NCBI GenBank assembly: GCA_036365515.1
Contig: CM070873.1
Coordinates: forward strand, 27,014,085-27,078,084
Length of the DNA: 64,000 nt
Reading direction: 5' to 3'
Source of the DNA: Torymus aiolomorphi
Taxonomy: Eukaryota; Arthropoda; Insecta; Hymenoptera; Torymidae
Below are positions 11,104 to 20,990 of the stretch, one piece after another (position 1 is the first letter of the stretch; every line of letters begins with the position of its first letter). The notes under the pieces were generated by a model. The model saw only the letters and a program-made list of their open reading frames with translations, ran no database searches and was not told where the DNA came from. Made by a program: the position numbers and the translations under genes.

Positions 11104-12397
11104 CCCGCGAAAAAATTGAAAGTATGGGCAATATATTTCATATATGTTGGATATACAAATTAGCAATATATTACAAATATACTGGCTATGCGATTGCCAA
11201 TATATTAGTAACATATCTGCGATTGTACATCCTCCAATATATTACTCATATATTGACAGTACAAAATGTATATGAATAAATTTTAAAACGTATTACGAAT
11301 AAGTATAGCCGGAATAGAGTGTCGCTACTTCAATAAGTTTTTTTTTTATATAATACAAAATCAAAATTATTTCACGCAAATATTGCGGAAATTTTTGAGA
11401 CCCTATTGTACATTAGTACAAGAGAGGATAACAAAAACAAGCCAAGCTTTGTATTTCGAACTCTTCGTCAAGAGTCGTTCGAACGAAAGAAGAAAGAAGA
11501 AAGAAGGGATGGTGGGGGTCCCCTCCGTCGCCCCCTACCAGTGAGATACAGCCTGCCCGGATCACCGTCCAGGAGTCCCTTACGTAGAAATGAATCCACG
11601 TAGGAGGAGCCTGGGCGATTCCAGTTACCTCTCCTTAAAGAAAGAAATCAAAAAGAGGAAGTTGTGCGTTACCCTGTGAGGGCATTTCCACACTATCAGA
11701 AGTTATAGAGCAAAAACGGTTGTATGGCTGGACTACTATGTGGAGTGTAGAATGGGGAAAAACCTCGCTAGGAGTAAAAACCCATTTATCTTAAGATCGT
11801 TCGAACGGATGAATTACACGGTTTATATACTCTCGGCCTTCCAATGCGTTTAAAGGAGCCACTGCCGGCGCGCCGCATAACGGTGGCAAACGGGAACTTT
11901 TGATGGGCGGTGCTCGATAAGCAAGCTTCAGCTATTTATCCGCTATGCGGCGCGCTGGTAGTGACTTCTTTAAGCGCATTGGAAGGCCGAGAGTATATAA
12001 GCCGTGTAATTCATCCGTTCGAACGACTCTTTACGAAGAGTTCGAAATACAAGGCTTGCCTTGTTTTTGTTATCCCCTCTTGTACTAATGTACAATAGGA
12101 GCTCAAAAATTTCCGCAATATTTGCGTGAAATAATTTTGATTTTGTATTATATAAAAAAAACTTATTGAAGTAGCGACACTCTATTCCGGCTATACTTAT
12201 TCGTAATACGTTTTGAAATTTCTTCATATATACATTTTATACTGCCAATATATGAGTAATATATTGGAGGATGTACAATCGCAGATATGTTACTAATATA
12301 TTGGTAATCGCATAGCCAGTATATTTGTAATATATTGCTAATTTGTATATCCAACATATATGAAATATATTGCCCATACTTTCAATTTTTTCGCGGG
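11104..12397. mobile_element. foldback DNA element, CCCGCGAAAAA termini, 3-bp ATA duplication
   Basis: The arms are nearly perfect inverted repeats starting CCCGCGAAAAAATTGAAAG (11104) and ending with its complement at 12397. They extend inward for more than 450 bp, with a small loop around 11880-11935. ATA flanks both ends (11101-11103 and 12398-12400), consistent with a 3-bp target duplication. The left arm is interrupted by a 311-bp insertion; without it the element is about 970 bp. No coding capacity, so it is a MITE or foldback mobilised in trans. Superfamily not assigned. Confidence 0.85.
11486..11796 (-). mobile_element. retroposon inserted in foldback arm, 11-bp TSD
   Basis: This 311-bp segment is absent from the matching right arm. 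It is flanked by TCGTTCGAACG on both sides (11475-11485 and 11797-11807), an 11-bp target site duplication. In minus orientation it ends in a CTT-rich tail (TTCTTTCTTCTTTC), as the 3' end of a retroposon would. The minus strand is open for about 50 codons and ends in ...NAQLPLFDFFL before a 3' UTR-like stretch. It is probably a 5'-truncated LINE or a SINE; family unassigned. Confidence 0.75.
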
Positions 12398-12469
12398 ATA
12401 CGTTACTATTAACTATATTGTTTTCTCAGTAACGCGAGTGTCCACTTCCCACACGAAAATCAACACATT

Positions 12470-12582
12470 AATAGTATATTACGCAACAAGGGAGCAAAAA
12501 ACTTGGACAGTCCACAGCTCGTGTAAATTGAAAACACGAGCTGTGGGCTGGCCAATTTTACTCCCGTGGAGCATATACTATT
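12470..12582. repeat. twin-hairpin element, unit 1
   Basis: Imperfect palindrome. The outer stem pairs AATAGTATAT (12470) with GCATATACTATT (ends 12582). The inner stem is a perfect 13-bp pairing of CCACAGCTCGTGT with its complement. The first 23 bases match the start of the 51231 element with two differences. Together with unit 2 it forms a two-hairpin element. Confidence 0.75.
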
Positions 12583-12669
12583 TTTTTGCCTAGCGAGGCC
12601 AAAAGTACAACCTTCACGATCGGGCGCCGGGAGCGAAAGTGGTACTTTCGGCCCGCTAGGCAAAAAAAT
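12581..12669. repeat. twin-hairpin element, unit 2
   Basis: Inverted repeat with arms TTTTTTTGCCTAGCGAGGCC (12581) and GGCCCGCTAGGCAAAAAAA (ends 12669). An internal AAAGTAC/GTACTTT pairing surrounds a GC-rich loop containing GGGCGCCGGG. It abuts unit 1 directly. Confidence 0.75.
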
Positions 12670-12689
12670 ATTTTTTCCCTCCTCCATCC

Positions 12690-13165
12690 ACATTTTCGAA
12701 CCATCACCACCTCGGGCCCAGAAAAGAAAAACATCGACCATCACACTTTAAAGCGCGGCGTCGCCGGTCTTTCACCCCCACGCAATCGATTTGCTTCCGA
12801 TCATTATTCTTTTCCCCCCGATGAGACGCAAGATTAGGCTTCGCCGTGTATTTTTAGGCCCTTCATTAGTGTGCGTTCGTTCGTTCGTTCGTTCGTTCGT
12901 TCGTTCGACTGCTCTGCTTATCGGTTTCCGATGTCGAAAAACCAGTCATTCGCCCCCTTTTACGAGCCTGTAACTCGAGGTTATACTGTTCTTGTTTTTT
13001 TTTTCGGACGGCTGTGCTGTAACGGCGCCGAAGGATTATAGCGGGGGTTGGTGGCGGCAGGTAAGTGAAGGTGAGTAATTGCGGGTGTAGGTATTATTTG
13101 GGGCAGGATTGAGTTAAGCAACGATGCGGTGAATGGAGAATATATAGAAAAACCCGAGGTAAATT
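12690..13165. promoter_or_regulatory. CpG-rich block with GC-skew switch, centre about 12980
   Basis: C-rich left arm (12675-12800), core with a (CGTT)n array, and G-rich right arm (13030-13140, many GGTG and GGG words). Same pattern as 8560-9260. No gene recognised. Confidence 0.3.
12873..12907. repeat. (GTTC)n tetranucleotide array
   Basis: Eight or so perfect GTTC/CGTT units in the core of the preceding CpG-rich block. Confidence 0.95.
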
Positions 13166-13470
13166 TGTAGCTCGATGCAATTGACATTATTCTGTTGGTC
13201 CCGAGTGAAAATAAATATGTGTACGAGCTTGGTTCTGGATAAGTTGAAGATCATAAAATTGAGAACAATGAACCAATTTCGGTGCTTGAGAAGCGACTAT
13301 AAACAGTAGGTTTGTTATGTCGACGGGTGAGAGAGAACCAGATGGAATAACAAACGTTTCGGTTAGCCTTTAAGGAAGGACTATTATTACGAACGATCGT
13401 CTACTTTAACTTTCTTCTTTCGATTTTATTAACTTTTTACAATTGGATGTTATTATCGATTAAAAAAGTA
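13165..13470. other. AT-rich spacer
   Basis: About 300 bp with no open frame, repeat or inverted structure that I can support. Confidence 0.5.
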
Positions 13471-14360
13471 TTTTTCGTTTGCGTATAAAACACAAACACT
13501 CCAACAAGTGCAAACGACTCCGAAATCCCCTAGACCGTAACGCCCGACCTAAATTCAACGCGCGCACGTCAAAAAGAAAAAAGAATCTTTTCGTATCCTC
13601 ACTCCACGACTATCGATTCAACCGGCGTCTCCACAGACACACGCACATACACACCGACGCAGCAATAACTAAGAGACTACTAGTCGTTTCGCCGAGCTTT
13701 TTCGGGAGCGTTGAATGAGAGAGAGGGGGATAAGCTTATCGGGCGCCTCGGGCACTGTGTGTGTGTGCGTCGATTAGCGCGAGCGGAGGTATAGAAGGCA
13801 CATAATCGTATAACCGAGTTATTATGTGAACGCGTGGGATGCGATCGGCCTTTGAAACGCGACTATAACTGCCCGCGGGTCGATGGAACGTGTCCGGGGT
13901 TTTGAGTGGTTTTTTTTTTTTGGAAGAGTAATGGAGGGGCTGAATTCTTGACTTATGAAAACGAAAGTCAAAACGAAAATCCAGACCTACTCTCGTTAAC
14001 CCCTTATTATCATAACCACAACGGCACTGCAATAACTATCGCACATTATGTACCAAAACTCGAAAATCCATTTGGCTCCGCGGAGGGTTGCGCCGCCACG
14101 CGAAATATAATCTCCTCTCGCTCCCTATACTTACTTCCTCCGCGCGCGCTTGCGCGATCGATTTTCTCGAAATAAACTTTTCGGCGTTGGTGTGTTGCTG
14201 CCGCTGCTGCTGCGTCCGCCGCCCTTCGATATGCCGCGCCGTGTCGATGTGATCGCGACTCGCGGATTAGCCCCGCGATCGCATAAATATTTTCGTTGGA
14301 GGAGGGAGAGCTGGGTGGAAGTGATTTGTTGGGGTTGGGATGTTGCGGGCAATATGGAAT
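13470..14360. promoter_or_regulatory. two adjacent skew-switch blocks, centres about 13710 and 14180
   Basis: The first block runs from C/A-rich (13490-13660) to G-rich (13770-13920). The second runs from C-rich (13980-14150) through CGCGCGC and GCTGCTGCTGC to G-rich (14295-14355). Open frames on both strands are compositional. The two blocks are tandem repeats of the same compositional pattern, not of the same sequence. Confidence 0.3.
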
Positions 14361-14417
14361 GAATTATATATGAGGGAATCCACGGGACCTTTAACTATTG
14401 TGATATTTTTTAGTTAA

Positions 14418-14969
14418 GGTGGCTCCGGCGTTCTTTTAAATACGTAAGTATCAAAAAATAAAAATCTGAATTGGAAGCTGAAATCTCAAGCATTTAATGG
14501 CGGGTGTCCCAAGTAGGGTCACCGAGTAAATGAAATTCGTATTTTTATTACAGGCTCTTATGGGACAAGTACAGTTTTCAAATATCAATTTTCCTGGTAC
14601 GAGTTCAAAATACATAAGTTTTTTAAAAATGAACTTGTAAATAATTGTTCATTATCTATAGTTTACAATGATGTATTGAAAAATGACGATTGCCGACTAA
14701 ATTTTGAAGAAATCTTTATATATATAATGAAAAACCGCTCTTTCTGTGTATAAGATACACTCCCAGGGCCGTAGTATACTAGTATACTTGATCAATAGTG
14801 ATAAATAAATTTTTTTATTTTTTTTATATTGTAGGATGCAAATGGTTGAGAGTACTTTATAACTTATTATTAACTGTTTTTATTGCAATTTGATCGATTC
14901 TCTATAAGTAAAAATGTAATGCACCCTAAAGAGCCCCCCAATTATACGGCCCAGCGCGCCGGAGCCACC
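14418..14969. mobile_element. TTAA-flanked MITE, GGTGGCTCCGGCG termini
   Basis: Terminal inverted repeats GGTGGCTCCGGCG (14418-14430, with complement ending 14969) are flanked by TTAA at 14414-14417 and 14970-14973. The interior is AT-rich and non-coding. A TTAA target is typical of piggyBac and Kolobok elements; the termini do not start with the CCC typical of piggyBac. Confidence 0.7.
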
Positions 14970-14973
14970 TTAA

Positions 14974-15693
14974 GGTGGTTCTTTCATGAATCCCTAGTCA
15001 AAGCAGTGCTAAATGAAGAGGGTACCTAAAATTAAAAAAAAAGCATAGTTGAAATGTGATTTATTTAAAATGATAGAGATAGTCAATGTATTATAAATAA
15101 AGTGTATTTAACATGACTAAGATAACTTTTTTTAACAAAATGTCGATATTTTAGAAACAGCACAAACAATTATTGATAAAACATCTTAATCTTTTTTGTT
15201 TCTTAACCAATTTTAATTTTCAAGGTCTCATTTTGTTCCTTAAGTAATTTCATTTGGACTTGCCCAAGGAAAAATTTAAAATTATTCAAAACCAAGAAAG
15301 TTATAGCCAATTAAAAAGAAATATTTTTTTAACCCCGTGCATGAGTTTATAAAAATTGGCTATAACTTTCTTGGTTTTGAATAATTTTAGATTTTTCCTT
15401 TTGCAGGTCTCCATGAAATTACTTAAGGAACGAAATGAGACCTTGAAAACTAAAATCGGTTAAGAAACAAAAAAGATTAAGATGTTTTATCAATAATTGT
15501 TTGTGCTGCTTCTAAAATATCGACATTTTGTTAAAAAAGCTATCTTAGTCATGTAAAATACACTTTATTTATAATACATTGGCTATTTCTATAATTTTAA
15601 ATAAATAAATCACATTTCAACTATGGTTTTTTTAATTTTAGGTACCCTCTTCCTTTAGTACTGCTTTGACTAGGGATTCGTGAAAGAACCATC
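14974..15693. mobile_element. 720-bp TTAA-flanked foldback, GGTGGTTCTTTCATG termini
   Basis: Two arms of about 340 bp are inverted copies throughout (14974 to about 15325, and about 15350 to 15693), leaving a loop of only about 25 bp. TTAA flanks both ends (14970-14973 and 15694-15697). The transcript or single strand would form a very long hairpin. It shares the GGTGGYTCY start with the neighbour at 14418, suggesting related transposition machinery. Confidence 0.85.
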
Positions 15694-15697
15694 TTAA

Positions 15698-16010
15698 GTA
15701 ATTTATTGCTGTTATTAGCTCATCCTGCAAAGCACATAAACGAGACTGGGTGTAAAAATCTTCAATTTTAACCTAGAAAAAAATCCTGTAATTCATATTA
15801 GTGTGCTATGGATGCTCAGCCTGGGGATGTACAAAACTGTCTAAATAGTTGACGTTTTCAAAAGTGAAGTTATGACAGACCTTTTTAGACAGTTTTGTAC
15901 ATCCCCAGGCTGCAGCCTGCATATGACGCACTAATATGGATTACAGGATTTGTTTTCTAGGTTAAAATTGAAGATTTTCGCTGTCCGCTACAATAGCAGC
16001 AATAAATTAC
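15698..16010. mobile_element. 313-bp TTAA-flanked foldback, GTAATTTATTGCTG termini
   Basis: The perfect 14-bp termini GTAATTTATTGCTG and its complement (15997-16010) are flanked by TTAA at 15694-15697 and 16011-16014. Long internal arms pair across a loop near 15845-15880, including a GGGGATGTACAAAACTGTCT segment and its complement. Confidence 0.8.
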
Positions 16011-16040
16011 TTAAAAAGGTTCCATGGATTTCCTCATATA

Positions 16041-16690
16041 CGTGTGGGTAATTTTACAATATTGTTTGTTTATATGATAAGAGGCTGTTGTCGTGTAGTA
16101 CTATAGTTAGAGGGATGGCTTATCTTCGGGTCAAGAATTCGACTGAAATTGCGAGATGTGTGTTTTAATTATGAAAGCAGGAAGGAAGCCACGATGGTGC
16201 GACTTGACGTTTTAATCTTTGAAAATGTTAAATAAAGTCGCTCCTTCAGCTCAGGAATATTTTGCATTGAAATTTACTAAAAAAGATGAAGCCAAAGGAA
16301 ATTAAGGTTCTCAGTATAATAAAGAGTACTATAAGTCCTTACAAAGCTGTATGCAAGCTCAAAATCGAGCACAAGAATTATGCGCGTTGAAATACGCGCG
16401 GATTCCGAGTGCACAGATTCTTCAGCAATTCCGTGAATGCATTTTTCTGATTAATATACTTACCAAACAACCGCATGAAAAGTGCGAAACACGATAAACA
16501 AATGTGTCTTGTAGCAAATGAGGCGAATTCCGCAGACAATGTGTCATTGTTTAAACTCGAATTTTTGTGAAATTCAACTGCACAATATCGCATTCAAACA
16601 AAGAAATCGCTTGTTTGCGCAATTATCCAAAGTCACGCGCATCATATTCACCCGAACAAAAGTTATTACATGCACCAACGAAAACCTCCG
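16041..16690. other. AT-rich spacer
   Basis: Small overlapping frames on both strands (16378-16593 minus, 16518-16755 plus) show no domain. No inverted repeat recognised. Confidence 0.45.
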
Positions 16691-17380
16691 AGAAAAATCA
16701 TCATCTGCGCTATAGCGAAATCTCATCCCCCCCTCGTCTCCCTCGCTTTCCATAATCTGCAACGCTGAGAGCCCAAGGGAGTACCGAGTACGACCTAATT
16801 GCAGAATAGGATCGCGCGACGGCGCCTAAAAGTCAAGTTGAAGTTCCAGCTCTCGCCCGCGCATTTGATCTGTGTCTAACTCGCGCGCTGCAGCAGCGGA
16901 GCTCGCGAGCTCGCGTTTAAATAGAACTACCGAGAAAGAGTCAAATTATACGCGCGCGTGTAACAGGATACGCGAGATATGTACATATATATACGCTGTT
17001 TACTGATACGAAAACATTTTGTTGCGAGGAGATAAGACGTGTGTGCTGTGTACGCCGAGAGTAGACTTTTATATACCGCGGCGACTAATTAAGTTTATTG
17101 TGGAATAAAAGTGTCGCCGCGACTCTAACCGATGGCGCGATGGTAAATAAGGTTTCGGCTGTCGCTGCTGCTGCGATTTCCCGGGAATTACGATCGAATG
17201 TGTCTGTAAAGTGTAAGCAATGAGAAGTCGGTCACTCCAATGTAAATTGCTCTCGTATTAAGTGTATACAAAGTTAGCTCATCGGGGGAGCAGATTATAG
17301 AGTTCATTACTCGCCGCTGGAGATTTAATTTCGCCGCGTGCGCTGTAAAAAATAAACGCGATAAATAAACGCTTTATATA
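16690..17380. promoter_or_regulatory. CpG-rich block
   Basis: The C-rich left edge (16715-16760) is followed by dense CGCG, GAGCTC and CTGCAGCAGCGG sequence, then GATAA-containing AT sequence. It resembles the cores of the skew-switch blocks but has a weaker G-rich right arm. Function unknown. Confidence 0.25.
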
Positions 17381-17384
17381 AAGT

Positions 17385-17640
17385 ACACTGAGAAAAAATT
17401 TATTGAATCAATTAAATCAATTTTATTGAAAATGACATATAGTTGATTCAATTAAATCAAAATTCAAGTTAATACCCAATAATGGCTTGATTCAATGTAA
17501 CATTTTGTGCAAAGAATTAAATAATTATTTCGAACCATTTTCTATTAACATTAAATCAATTCATTGATTATGTGAATTCAATGAGTTATAAATTAAAAAA
17601 ACCAATATTATTTGGTAAAATATTCAATTAAATATTATAT
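17385..17640. repeat. AT-rich repeat with ACACTGAGAAAAAATT left end
   Basis: It starts with ACACTGAGAAAAAATT, the same terminus as the 29847 element, and is full of TTGATTCAATTAAATCAA-type words in both orientations. No matching right terminus was found before 17700, so it may be a truncated or decayed TIR element. Confidence 0.4.
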
Positions 17641-18260
17641 ATACCCACATCACAACCCTTCCTTCCCCTCCCAACGAAGAAATTAGCACTCGAAGGTACG
17701 CCAATCAATTATCGAATATATCTTCCACGTTATAGCTGTCAACTCTCTCTCTCTCGCTATAATCCCAAAACTACGTACGACGAGACTGAACCTTTGCTCC
17801 CAAGTCACGCCCATAACGCGCGGCGGCACCGGACGTTGCTTCCAGTCGTCGAAATTCGGCGGCGTATCATTAATTCAGAAGGAAGCCTTTTATCGTACTT
17901 ACGTGCCTCGCTCGCAAGCGAGCTATTTCGAGCGTGTGCTCTCACATACATGTATACAGAGAGCCGCGCCTTATCAATCAACGCGAGCGCGCGCATCGCT
18001 CGTGTCTGTGTGTGTACAATACGTACACCACGTGTATCGATCGTACCAGTAGCGTGACTTTTCTTTTTCCGAGTGGGAGGAGGAGTTTTTTTTTCTGGGT
18101 GTCTATGGGAGAGGAGAAGATGGGCTTTTGTCGGCGCTGGATTTGGCAGGAACGCTGATTAGAGCGTCTCTGTTGTTGTGCGCATTGCTTGCTCAGACGG
18201 ATGCGGAGGATGGGCCGTTTTTTTTGCTTTTCTATGGCGCTTTTATCCTCGCCGATGATT
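17640..18260. promoter_or_regulatory. CpG-rich block with GC-skew switch, centre about 17930
   Basis: C-rich left arm (17643-17690), core of CGCGAGCGCGCGC at about 17975-17998, and G-rich right arm (18070-18215). Short open frames are compositional. Confidence 0.3.
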
Positions 18261-19640
18261 GTACAGTTGTATTCTTTTATGTGTAAGTACAGCTTTTTAC
18301 TTCGTTGAATTTAAAACTAGAGCAATGCAAAGTGACGTGAATAATTACGGGGTCTCGGAGTACCTTTAAGAAATAATCCTTAATCGCCTTTTAAAAAATT
18401 TAATAAAAAAAAGAAGAGAGACAACGTAACCAAAACACGAATTAAAAAAAAAAACTTTGACCTCCTTCGGCACAGGGATATATAAGTACCACAGATAAAA
18501 GGAAAAAAATATACGACGACGTATTTTTCCAAATCGCTATCTTATTATCCCAACTTCGCACCCGCCACTCAATGGGGTCAAGTTCCCTCTGGCGAATTAG
18601 CATTTTGACGAGAGAGAAAGAGAGCTCGTTCCTTAACGGTCGCGTTAAAAGGCGTCTCGGCGAATGTCCCTCCACTATGGCTAATTGAAACCCACACCGA
18701 CACACAGAGAAAAAAAAACGGCCGGCGCTGCGAAATGTAGGTTAAGCCTCGTTAATCGCTGAATCGCATTTTCATCCGTTTTCCCTCTTTCCGCGTACGT
18801 ATATATATACATTATACACGTATCTATATACATATACACACGACGGCGGAGGAGGTAACCGGGTCAAGCCCTCGCGAGGGACCGCGAGAGGGTAACAAGG
18901 TTAGGCGGCCGCCGGTCGGGAGGGAGGAGGAAGAAAGGAGACGAATGCGACGCCGCGCGTGGGCGCGGTTTCCATTGCGATTGATTGGGACTGCGATGCT
19001 GCTTTTTTTTTTTTCTTTCACTTCGGTGACTGAAATAGATACTTGCCAAAGCCATGCGAAAAGTTTAAGTATAGGGCGCGGGCTTGTGGTTCGAGCTTTT
19101 AATTTGAAATAAATTATACGTAGCGGCCTGGCAAATTGTCGAGACGCAGAAAAAGAAAAGCGTGGTGTAGATGCAATTAGTTTGAGACGCGCGTAATTGT
19201 TGGTTTGAATTAGATTTTTATTTGTTCGGGCGAATTTACAAGATTTCAGGTTGTTCTTTTTTTGGCAGTGTATTAATTTGCGCCAGAAAGTATTTAATTA
19301 TGACAAAGTGTCGGTACAATTAAGGTATTTTATAGAGATCGCCGCGCATGTCGTTCGGTATTATACAGTTTGGCACAGTTTCGCATAGTTTAGCATAGTT
19401 TTCGGGGCGGCTTCTAGTGTGAAATTGATGGCGATTGCAAGGAACATTTTCCGAATATTGAATATACCACAGCTCTGCGTTCATTATTAAAACGGCGCGC
19501 GCTGTCGCTCTAATAATATTATTACATAAATTCTTTAACGAGCTTTCGTATACTTACACGACTCGCGGTTAGAAAAATTATTACGCAATCAAGTCGCATA
19601 ACGAGGGCCGGCCGCGTGTCAGTCACGCGCCTAAGAAAAT
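18260..19640. other. mixed non-coding sequence with a CpG-rich patch
   Basis: A CpG-rich patch lies at 18780-18990 with an alternating TATATA and CGCG composition and a G-rich right side (18845-18960). A short run of CA(C/T)AGTTT-like repeats lies at about 19365-19402. No gene recognised. Confidence 0.35.
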
Positions 19641-19649
19641 AGAATCCGC

Positions 19650-19874
19650 ACGTGTTTGAAATTCCGAACGTTCATAATGAACGAAATATTAACTTAAAGT
19701 TTCTAATTCTGGTTAGAATTCCCCGGAGTGTGGTTTACTGGTGACTGCAAGAGTGAGAAGTAAAGAAATACAATTATTATCCGATTTTAAATGTATTAAG
19801 TAGCCAAATTCGGCTAAATTTGAAAATGGCAAAAATCTTTCGTTCACTATGAACGTTCGAAATTTCAAACACCT
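19650..19874. mobile_element. 225-bp MITE with 8-bp target duplication
   Basis: Terminal inverted repeats of about 40 bp (left ACGTGTTTGAAATTCCGAAC, right the inverted AGGTGTTTGAAATTTCGAAC) are flanked by GAATCCGC on both sides (19642-19649 and 19875-19882). An exact 8-bp duplication is the hallmark of hAT elements, with P and Merlin as alternatives. No coding sequence; mobilised in trans. Terminal sequences diverge by only a few bases, so the insertion is fairly young. Confidence 0.85.
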
Positions 19875-19882
19875 GAATCCGC

Positions 19883-20990
19883 GATATTTACGAGCGACAC
19901 GTCATTTCGCGAAAGTCTGCATAAAAGCTCGCTTATGTTAAACGCCACCGCCGGAAAATGACATTCTTCCGGCTACTTTACTTGCCCGCTACTTTTCTTT
20001 CATCGCTGCCGCAGATGTCCACTTCGGGTGGACGAAAATAAACGCGGGCCGACGACACTTTTAGACTCTCTCTATCTCTCGAAAAACTAATGAAAATTAA
20101 CGACCCCACGCGGTTATAAACTCTCGGAGGAAAAAAAAGGGAGGAGCGAATCAAAAGCGTATAGTCCGAAAATTGACGCGCGCACGTGAATACCGCCGCC
20201 TGCCAAAATCATTAACTGAACGTCGCCGCGGCTGAAAATAGTTTCGCGCGAGCGCGCCACTTGCAAATGCTCTGCGCCCTGCCAACCCAACGACTTTTGC
20301 ATTGTATGTTGAACGAGCTTTGATGGCTTTTGGATGAAGTGGCTCGACTGCGGCTTTTACTTTGACCGGCGACACACGATTGTTTTCAGACGCAGCTGTA
20401 ATTGACGGCTGCGGTAATTATGTAAAAAGTTTGGGCTCGGGGAGAAAAATTTATAATTTTTTGTCATTTTTCTTACACAATCTTCCGTAGTATTTTAGTT
20501 TTCATATTTATAATTGACCTATAATCTCGAACTTATACCACTCGCCGCTCGCGGTAACGTCAAAAGTTCATCCCGAGAGCCGCAACGTTTTTATAATCTT
20601 ACCAGAATCGTATACACACACTCGAGCGCCGAGGAGAACTTTTAACGCGAGGTATAGCTGTCGCAGTTTATCGACGCGATCGATCGGATATATTTTTACG
20701 TGGTTATTTAGAGCGGAAGCAATAATCCGATATTTCTATTTGCTTTTCATTTTTTTCGCGCGTGTGTGTCGCGACTTTCCTCTGTCCCCGTGAGTTAATA
20801 ATAATATACACAAGATATGCGCGGAGTGTGTGTGTGCTCCTTGTAAATTAATCCTGCGGAGTTTACGACTATTGTGCGTACCAACGTTGAGGACGGATGC
20901 GTCGCATTGTTGGGAAATGTGCGTTATAAGATTTTAAATTAAAGTATATCATTTTTAGCTTGATAAAAGTGTGGCTAAATATAGACGTAC
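19883..20990. other. CpG-containing non-coding sequence
   Basis: Alternates GC-rich patches (20000-20400, 20520-20700) and AT-rich patches. Minus-strand frames at 20114-20375 are compositional. No repeat boundary recognised. Confidence 0.4.

Larger units (their letters stand above)
9534..12430. mobile_element. composite TIR element, ACTGAGAAAAC termini
   Basis: The left end reads ACTGAGAAAACGATAAG (9534) and the right end is its inverted relative, ...GTTTTCTCAGT (12420-12430). The subterminal region carries GTTAACATGCATTGTAACTG, closely matching the left subterminal region of the 29847-30472 element, so the two are one family. Inside are a 61-bp-period direct duplication, an inverted array of 90-bp repeats and, near the right end, an inserted foldback. 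No transposase is visible, so it is non-autonomous. No clear target duplication flanks it. Superfamily is unassigned. Confidence 0.65.
14367..16040. mobile_element. outer inverted repeat enclosing three TTAA foldbacks
   Basis: The left end TATATGAGGGAATCCACGGG (14367) and the right end ...CCATGGATTTCCTCATATA (ends 16040) are inverted copies with three changes over about 25 bp. Everything between is occupied by three adjacent foldbacks whose junctions share single TTAA tetranucleotides (14414, 14970, 15694, 16011). No transposase. This is either an old host element that received three insertions at TTAA, or one complex foldback. Confidence 0.6.
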
